NCBI RefSeq assembly: GCF_000342005.1
Contig: NZ_AOHO01000074.1
Coordinates: 62,001 to 126,000, forward strand
Source of the DNA: Amycolatopsis decaplanina DSM 44594
GTDB lineage: Bacteria; Actinomycetota; Actinomycetes; Mycobacteriales; Pseudonocardiaceae
Direction: 5' to 3'
DNA: 64,000 nucleotides
Positions 58,484 to 64,000 of the stretch are shown one piece after another; the first letter of the stretch is position 1; every line of letters begins with the position of its first letter. The notes below the pieces were generated by a model, which did no database searches, was not told where the DNA came from, and saw only the letters and a program-made list of their open reading frames with translations. The translations under genes were made by a program, and so were the position numbers.

Positions 58484-61400
58484 GTGACCCACCATGCCAG
58501 CTACAAGGGCAGCAAGGCCCCCGAAGGCCTGTACGACCCGGAGTTCGAACACGACGCCTGCGGTGTCGCCTTCGTCGCCGACCTCTCCGGTAAACGCGAT
58601 CACGGCATCGTCGCCAAAGCACTGATCGCGCTGCGGAACCTCGAACATCGCGGAGCCCGCGGCGCCGACCCGGAGACCGGCGACGGCGCCGGCATCCTCA
58701 TCCAGGTTCCCGACGAGTTCTATCGCGAGGTCGTCGACTTCGACCTTCCCGAGCCCGGCGCCTACGCCGTCGGCACGGCTTTCCTTCCGCAGGACGAAAA
58801 CGCTCGTGGCCGGGCGATGACGACCATCGAGCGCGTCGCCGCCGAAGAGGGCATGCGCGTGCTCGGCTGGCGTGACCTTCCGGTCCACACCGAACACGTC
58901 GGCACCGGCGCGGCCGAGACCATGCCGCATTTCAGCCAGCTGTTCCTGGCCGGGCGGCAGGAGAACCTGTCCGGCCTCGCCCTGGAACGCACCGCCTTCG
59001 TGGTGCGCAAACGCGCCGAGCACGAGCTCGCCGAGGACGACGTCTACTTCCCGAGCCTGTCCTCGCGGACCATCGTCTACAAAGGAATGCTCACCGAGCC
59101 GCAGGTCGAGAAGTTCTTCGCCGACCTCACCGACGAGCGCGTCACCAGCGCCATCGGCCTGGTGCACTCCCGCTTCTCCACCAACACCTTCCCGTCGTGG
59201 CCGCTGGCGCACCCGTACCGGTACGTCGCCCACAACGGCGAGATCAACACCCTGCGCGGCAACCGGAACTGGATGGACGCGCGCGAGGCGCTGCTCGAAT
59301 CCGACCTGATCCCCGGCGATCTCAAGCGGATCTACCCGATCATCACCCGGGGCGCGAGCGACTCGGCATCCTTCGACGAGGTGCTGGAGCTGCTCCACCT
59401 CGGCGGACGGCCGCTGCCGCACGCGGTGCTGATGATGATCCCGGAGGCCTGGGAGAACCATCAGGAGATGGACCCCGCGCGCCGCGCGTTCTACGAGTTC
59501 CACTCGACGCTGATGGAACCGTGGGACGGCCCCGCGCTGGTCTCCTTCACCGACGGCACCCAGATCGGCGCGGTGCTCGACCGCAACGGCCTGCGCCCGG
59601 CCCGGTACTGGGTCACCGAAGACGGCCTCGTCGTCCTCGCCAGCGAGGTCGGCGTGCTGGAGCTGGAGCAGTCCACGATCGTCCGGAAAGGACGGTTGGA
59701 GCCCGGCCGCATGTTCCTCGTGGACACCGAGGCCGGCCGGATCGTCGAGGACGAGGAGATCAAGGACCGGCTCGCCACCGAGCACCCGTACGACGAATGG
59801 GTCGAGGACGGCCTGCTCCCGCTCGAAGGACTTCCCGAACGTGAGCGCGAGATCCCGCCGCACGCCGCGCTCGTGCGCCGCCAGCAGGCCTTCGGCTACA
59901 CCGAAGAGGAACTCGACGTCCTGCTCGAACCGATGGCCCGCACCGGCGCGGAACCGATCGGCTCGATGGGCAACGACTCCCCCATCGCGTCGCTGTCCAG
60001 CCGTCCGCGGCTGATCTTCGACTACTTCATCCAGCTCTTCGCCCAGGTGACCAACCCGCCGCTGGACGCGATCCGCGAGGAACTGGTCACCTCGCTGGGC
60101 ACCCAGCTGGGCGCCGAGCCGAACCTGCTGAGCGCCGACGCCAAGTCGTGCCGCCGGATCGTGCTGCCGTTCCCGGTGCTGGACAACGACGAGTTCGCGA
60201 AGCTGGTGCACGTCAACGACGACGGCGACCTGCCGGAGTTCCAGGCGGTCACCGTGCACGGCACCTACGACGTCCACGGCGGCGGCGAGGCGCTCGTGCG
60301 GCGGCTCGACGAGATCCGCGCCGAGGTGTCCGCGGCCATCGCCGACGGCGCGCGGCTGATCGTGCTCTCCGACCGCGGGATCGACGAAGACCACGCGGCC
60401 ATCCCGTCGCTCCTGCTCACCGGCGCGGTGCACCACCACCTGGTGCGCGAGAAGACCCGCACGCAGGTCGGTCTCATCGTCGAGGCAGGCGACGCGCGCG
60501 AGGTGCACCACATCGCGTTGCTGATCGGCTACGGCGTCGCGGCGGTGAACCCGTACCTGGCGATGGCGACCGTCGAGGAGATGGCCGACCAGGGCCTGAT
60601 CCCCGGCGTCACCGCCAAGCAGGCGACCGCGAACCTGATCAAGGCGCTGGGCAAGGGCGTCCGCAAGACGATGTCGAAGATGGGAGTGTCCACAGTGGCC
60701 TCCTACACCGGCGCGCAGATCTTCGAAGCGGTCGGGCTCGGCGACGAGGTCATCCAGAACTGTTTCACCGGCACCACTTCCCGGCTCGGCGGCGTCGGCT
60801 TCGACACGCTCGCGCTGGAGGTCGCCGAACGGCACCGCCGGGCGTTCCCGCGCGACGGGTTCCGCGCGAACCACCGCGAACTGGAGACCGGCGCGGACTA
60901 CCAGTGGCGCCGCGAGGGCGAGCCGCATCTGTTCAACCCGCAGACGGTGTTCAAGCTCCAGCACTCCACCCGGGCCGGCAAGTACGAGGTCTTCAAGGAG
61001 TACACGAAGTCGGTCGACGACCAGGCGCAGAAGCTGTACACGCTGCGCGGGCTGTTCGACTTCAAGATCGGCCGGCGGCCCGCGGTGCCGATCGAGGAGG
61101 TCGAGCCGGTCTCCGAGATCGTCAAGCGGTTCGCCACCGGCGCGATCTCCTACGGGTCGATTTCGGCGGAGATGCACGAAACCCTGGCCATCGCGATGAA
61201 CCGCCTCGGCGGCAAATCGAACACCGGTGAGGGCGGCGAGGATCCGGAACGGCTCTACGATCCCGAGCGCCGCAGCGCGGTCAAGCAGGTCGCCAGCGGC
61301 CGGTTCGGTGTCACGAGCGAGTACCTGGTCAACGCCGACGACATCCAGATCAAGATGGCGCAGGGCGCGAAGCCCGGCGAGGGTGGCCAGCTGCCCGGCG

Positions 61401-63025
61401 CGAAGGTGTACCCGTGGATCGCGAAGACGCGGCACTCCACGCCGGGGGTCGGGCTCATCTCCCCGCCGCCGCACCACGACATCTACTCGATCGAGGATCT
61501 GGCGCAGCTGATCCACGACCTCAAGAACGCCAACCCGGCCGCGCGCATCCACGTGAAGCTCGTGTCCGAGGTCGGCGTCGGCACGGTCGCGGCCGGTGTC
61601 TCCAAGGCGCACGCGGACGTCGTGCTCATCTCCGGGCACGACGGCGGCACGGGCGCTTCCCCGCTGTCGTCGATCAAGCACGCGGGCGGCCCGTGGGAAC
61701 TCGGGCTCGCCGAGACGCAGCAGACGTTGCTGGCCAACCGGCTGCGTGACCGGATCGTCGTGCAGACCGACGGTCAGCTCAAGACCGGCCGCGACGTCGT
61801 CATCGCCGCGCTGCTCGGTGCCGAGGAGTTCGGTTTCGCGACCGCGCCGCTGGTGGTGTCCGGCTGCATCATGATGCGGGTGTGCCACCTCGACACCTGC
61901 CCGGTCGGCGTCGCGACGCAGAACCCCAAGCTGCGCGAGAAGTTCAGCGGCAAGGCCGAGTACGTGGTGAACTTCTTCGAGTTCATCGCGCAGGAGGTCC
62001 GGGAGTACCTGGCGGAGCTGGGTTTCCGGTCCATCGCCGAGGCCGTCGGCCACGCGGAGATGCTCGACAAGCGCAAGGCGATCGACCACTGGAAGGCCGC
62101 CGGTCTCGACCTGACGCCGATCTTCCACGTGCCCGACAGCGCTCCCGCCGGCCTGCGTCACCAGCAGACCGTGCAGGATCACGGGCTGGAGAAGGCGCTC
62201 GACAACACGCTGATCCAGCTGGCCGAGGGCGCGCTGTCGTCCGGTGACAAGGTGCGGCTGGAGCTGCCGGTCCGCAACGTGAACCGGACCGTCGGCACCA
62301 TGCTCGGCCACGAGCTCACCAAGCGGTGGGGTGGCGAAGGCCTGCCGGACAACACGATCGACGTGACCTTCACCGGCACCGCCGGTCAGTCGTTCGGCGC
62401 CTTCGTGCCCAAGGGCATCACGCTGCGGCTCTACGGCGACGGCAACGACTACGTCGGCAAGGGCCTGTCCGGCGGGCGGCTCATCGTCCGGCCGCCGAAG
62501 GTGGCGCGGTACAACGCCGAAGAGCACATCATCGCGGGCAACGTGATCGGCTACGGCGCGACCAGCGGCGAGATCTTCATCCGCGGCAAGGTCGGCGAGC
62601 GGTTCTGCGTGCGCAACTCCGGCGCGCTGGCCGTCGTCGAAGGCGTCGGCGACCACGGCTGCGAATACATGACCGGCGGCCGCGTCGTCGTGCTCGGCGG
62701 TGTGGGCCGCAACTTCGCGGCCGGTATGTCGGGCGGCGTGTCCTATGTGCTGGACCTGCCCGTGCACCGGGTCAACCCGGACATGGTCGACGTCGACCCG
62801 CTGGATTCGTCCGATGTGGACTTCCTGCGCGAGGCGCTCGAAAAGCATTACGACGAAACGGAGTCCGCGGTCGCGCGTGCGCTGCTCGCCGACTGGGACG
62901 CCGCCGTCGACCGGTTCGGCAAGGTCATGCCGAAGGACTACAAGCGAGTGCTCGCGGCTCAGGCGGAAGCCGAGCGCGACGGGCGCGACGTGAACGAGGC
63001 GATCATGGAGGCCGCACATGGCTGA
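58484..63025 (+). CDS. gltB: Glutamate synthase, large subunit
   Basis: 1513-aa NADPH-GOGAT alpha subunit, making two glutamates from glutamine and 2-oxoglutarate. Class II glutamine amidotransferase domain whose nucleophile is Cys26 in EHDACGVAFVADLSG after removal of a 25-residue propeptide. Then the central and FMN/2-oxoglutarate domains (GAISYGSISAEMHETLAIAMNRLGGKSNTGEGG in parts; KPGEGGQLPG), the [3Fe-4S] cysteines in CIMMRVCHLDTCPVGVATQ, and the C-terminal beta-helix glycine-rich domain. GTG start with GGAGG. Overlaps gltD by 8 bases. Confidence 0.97.
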   Translation: MTHHASYKGSKAPEGLYDPEFEHDACGVAFVADLSGKRDHGIVAKALIALRNLEHRGARGADPETGDGAGILIQVPDEFYREVVDFDLPEPGAYAVGTAFLPQDENARGRAMTTIERVAAEEGMRVLGWRDLPVHTEHVGTGAAETMPHFSQLFLAGRQENLSGLALERTAFVVRKRAEHELAEDDVYFPSLSSRTIVYKGMLTEPQVEKFFADLTDERVTSAIGLVHSRFSTNTFPSWPLAHPYRYVAHNGEINTLRGNRNWMDAREALLESDLIPGDLKRIYPIITRGASDSASFDEVLELLHLGGRPLPHAVLMMIPEAWENHQEMDPARRAFYEFHSTLMEPWDGPALVSFTDGTQIGAVLDRNGLRPARYWVTEDGLVVLASEVGVLELEQSTIVRKGRLEPGRMFLVDTEAGRIVEDEEIKDRLATEHPYDEWVEDGLLPLEGLPEREREIPPHAALVRRQQAFGYTEEELDVLLEPMARTGAEPIGSMGNDSPIASLSSRPRLIFDYFIQLFAQVTNPPLDAIREELVTSLGTQLGAEPNLLSADAKSCRRIVLPFPVLDNDEFAKLVHVNDDGDLPEFQAVTVHGTYDVHGGGEALVRRLDEIRAEVSAAIADGARLIVLSDRGIDEDHAAIPSLLLTGAVHHHLVREKTRTQVGLIVEAGDAREVHHIALLIGYGVAAVNPYLAMATVEEMADQGLIPGVTAKQATANLIKALGKGVRKTMSKMGVSTVASYTGAQIFEAVGLGDEVIQNCFTGTTSRLGGVGFDTLALEVAERHRRAFPRDGFRANHRELETGADYQWRREGEPHLFNPQTVFKLQHSTRAGKYEVFKEYTKSVDDQAQKLYTLRGLFDFKIGRRPAVPIEEVEPVSEIVKRFATGAISYGSISAEMHETLAIAMNRLGGKSNTGEGGEDPERLYDPERRSAVKQVASGRFGVTSEYLVNADDIQIKMAQGAKPGEGGQLPGAKVYPWIAKTRHSTPGVGLISPPPHHDIYSIEDLAQLIHDLKNANPAARIHVKLVSEVGVGTVAAGVSKAHADVVLISGHDGGTGASPLSSIKHAGGPWELGLAETQQTLLANRLRDRIVVQTDGQLKTGRDVVIAALLGAEEFGFATAPLVVSGCIMMRVCHLDTCPVGVATQNPKLREKFSGKAEYVVNFFEFIAQEVREYLAELGFRSIAEAVGHAEMLDKRKAIDHWKAAGLDLTPIFHVPDSAPAGLRHQQTVQDHGLEKALDNTLIQLAEGALSSGDKVRLELPVRNVNRTVGTMLGHELTKRWGGEGLPDNTIDVTFTGTAGQSFGAFVPKGITLRLYGDGNDYVGKGLSGGRLIVRPPKVARYNAEEHIIAGNVIGYGATSGEIFIRGKVGERFCVRNSGALAVVEGVGDHGCEYMTGGRVVVLGGVGRNFAAGMSGGVSYVLDLPVHRVNPDMVDVDPLDSSDVDFLREALEKHYDETESAVARALLADWDAAVDRFGKVMPKDYKRVLAAQAEAERDGRDVNEAIMEAAHG

Positions 63026-64000
63026 CCCCAAGGGCTTTCTGACCACCACTCGCGAGACGCCCAAGAGCCGTCCCGTCGACCTGCGCCTGATGGACTGGCG
63101 CGAGGTGTACGAGGACTTCGCGACGTCGAAGCTGCAGAAGCAGGCCGGGCGCTGCATGGACTGCGGTATCCCGTTCTGTCACCAGGGCTGCCCGCTCGGG
63201 AACCTCATTCCCGAGTGGAACTCCTTGACCTGGCGTGACGATTGGCGCGACGCGGCCGAGCGGCTGCACGCGACCAACAATTTCCCGGAGTTCACCGGGA
63301 CCCTCTGCCCGGCGCCGTGCGAGACGGCGTGTGTGCTCGGGATCAACGACGATCCCGTCACCATCAAGCGGGTCGAGATCTCGATCATCGACCGGGCCTT
63401 CGAAGAAGGCTGGGTCACGCCGCAGATGCCGGTCGTCGAGACCGGCAAGAAGGTGGCGGTGGTCGGGTCCGGCCCGTCGGGACTCGCCGCGGCGCAGCAG
63501 CTCACGCGCGCGGGCCACAGTGTCGTGGTCTTCGAGCGGGCCGACAAGATCGGCGGGCTGCTGCGCTACGGCATCCCCGAGTTCAAGATGGAGAAGCACC
63601 GGCTCGACCGGCGCCTCGACCAGATGCGGGCCGAGGGCACGGAGTTCCGGACTTCGGTGAACGTCGGCGTCGACGTCACCGTCGAGGAACTGAAGTCGTC
63701 CTACGACGCCGTGGTCCTCGCCGGCGGCGCGACCGCGTGGCGCGATCTGCCGATCACCGGCCGTGAGCATCGGGGCATTCACCAGGCGATGGAGTTCCTG
63801 CCGCACGCCAACCGGGTCGCCGCCGGCGAACTCGATGTCTCGCCGATCAGCGCCGAGGGCCTCGACGTCGTCGTCATCGGCGGTGGCGACACCGGCGCGG
63901 ACTGTGTCGGGACCTCGCACCGTCAGGGCGCGAAGTCGGTGACGCAGCTGGAGATCATGCCGAAGCCGCCGCTGTCGCGGTCCGACGCGCACCCGTGGCC
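63018..64000 (+). CDS. gltD: Glutamate synthase, small subunit (partial)
   Basis: NADPH-GOGAT beta subunit, 327 residues visible, cut by the right edge. Two cysteine clusters for [4Fe-4S] centres (GRCMDCGIPFCHQGCPLGN, about 45-63; CPAPCETACVLG, about 95-106), FAD-binding VAVVGSGPSGLAAAQQLTRAG (about 145) and NADPH-binding VVVIGGGDTGADCVG (about 290). Transfers electrons from NADPH to the alpha subunit. ATG start inside the end of gltB, an 8-base overlap implying coupling. Confidence 0.96.
   Translation, partial: MADPKGFLTTTRETPKSRPVDLRLMDWREVYEDFATSKLQKQAGRCMDCGIPFCHQGCPLGNLIPEWNSLTWRDDWRDAAERLHATNNFPEFTGTLCPAPCETACVLGINDDPVTIKRVEISIIDRAFEEGWVTPQMPVVETGKKVAVVGSGPSGLAAAQQLTRAGHSVVVFERADKIGGLLRYGIPEFKMEKHRLDRRLDQMRAEGTEFRTSVNVGVDVTVEELKSSYDAVVLAGGATAWRDLPITGREHRGIHQAMEFLPHANRVAAGELDVSPISAEGLDVVVIGGGDTGADCVGTSHRQGAKSVTQLEIMPKPPLSRSDAHPW

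Noticed and set aside
58253..63157. Very long open frame (about 1634 codons) antisense to gltB
   Set aside because: It is the complementary-strand shadow expected from GC-rich third positions. It has low-complexity Arg/Val/Asp/His composition and no family motifs, while gltB on the other strand is unmistakable.
1..64000. tRNA genes, insertion sequences or prophage
   Set aside because: I saw no cloverleaf-like sequence with a T-loop motif, and no transposase, integrase or phage structural protein in any frame. Repeats are present, but no element encoding its own mobility.

Overview
The window is chromosomal DNA of a high-GC Gram-positive actinomycete. Third codon positions are strongly G/C, GTG and TTG starts are common, and the gene families are typical of Pseudonocardiaceae: valine-type dehydrogenase, GPP34, an Eis-like acetyltransferase, P450 with 3Fe-4S ferredoxin, VanW and WYL regulators. 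Amycolatopsis is my best guess; this is an inference from protein style, not a database match. There is no transposase, phage gene, rRNA, tRNA or CRISPR array that I can support.

Layout. 1-7.2 kb: a cut-off valine/leucine dehydrogenase, then a tryptophan/aromatic catabolic locus. kynU, kynA and a PaaX-type regulator lie on the minus strand. A four-gene operon with ATGA or GTGA overlaps (creatininase-family hydrolase, benzoate-type CoA ligase, SDR, enoyl-CoA hydratase) runs divergently. 7.2-17 kb: WYL regulator with divergent VOC protein, an SDR / kinase-like / phosphatase-like / SMP-30 operon, a secreted subtilisin, an HTH protein and a fatty acyl-CoA ligase. 17-29.4 kb: family A polymerase, HrpA helicase, lactate-monooxygenase-like enzyme, cation/proton antiporter, amino acid permease, GPP34 and a saccharopine-dehydrogenase-like reductase. 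29.4-32.3 kb: a repeat-rich, gene-poor patch holding a wrecked ArsR-like gene and an intact secreted GH46 chitosanase. 32.3-45.4 kb: PHP hydrolase, phosphoesterase, GntR with divergent IlvD/Edd dehydratase, VanW, MFS exporter, diguanylate cyclase, TrpB2, arginase-dienelactone hydrolase pair, PIG-L deacetylase. 45.6-58 kb: Rid protein, MtnA, Eis-like enzyme, P450/ferredoxin with TetR, a frameshifted kinase-like gene, a large FAD/Fe-S dehydrogenase divergent from a two-component pair, GNAT and YigZ. 58.5-64 kb: gltB and the start of gltD.

The most unusual content is non-coding. Almost every convergent gene junction, and several other gene ends, carries a long inverted repeat. These fall into at least five sequence families, each recurring in the window. 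Seven genes end inside a repeat, which supplies all or part of the stop codon. The most striking is an array at 18.8-19.0 kb: five 11-mers followed by six inverted copies, all at an exact 21-bp period, with non-complementary spacers. The other notable inference is that a 15-bp direct duplication has split what looks like a former ATGA-overlapping paaX-kynA junction. That ties the kynurenine genes to the CoA-ligase operon as one catabolic unit.
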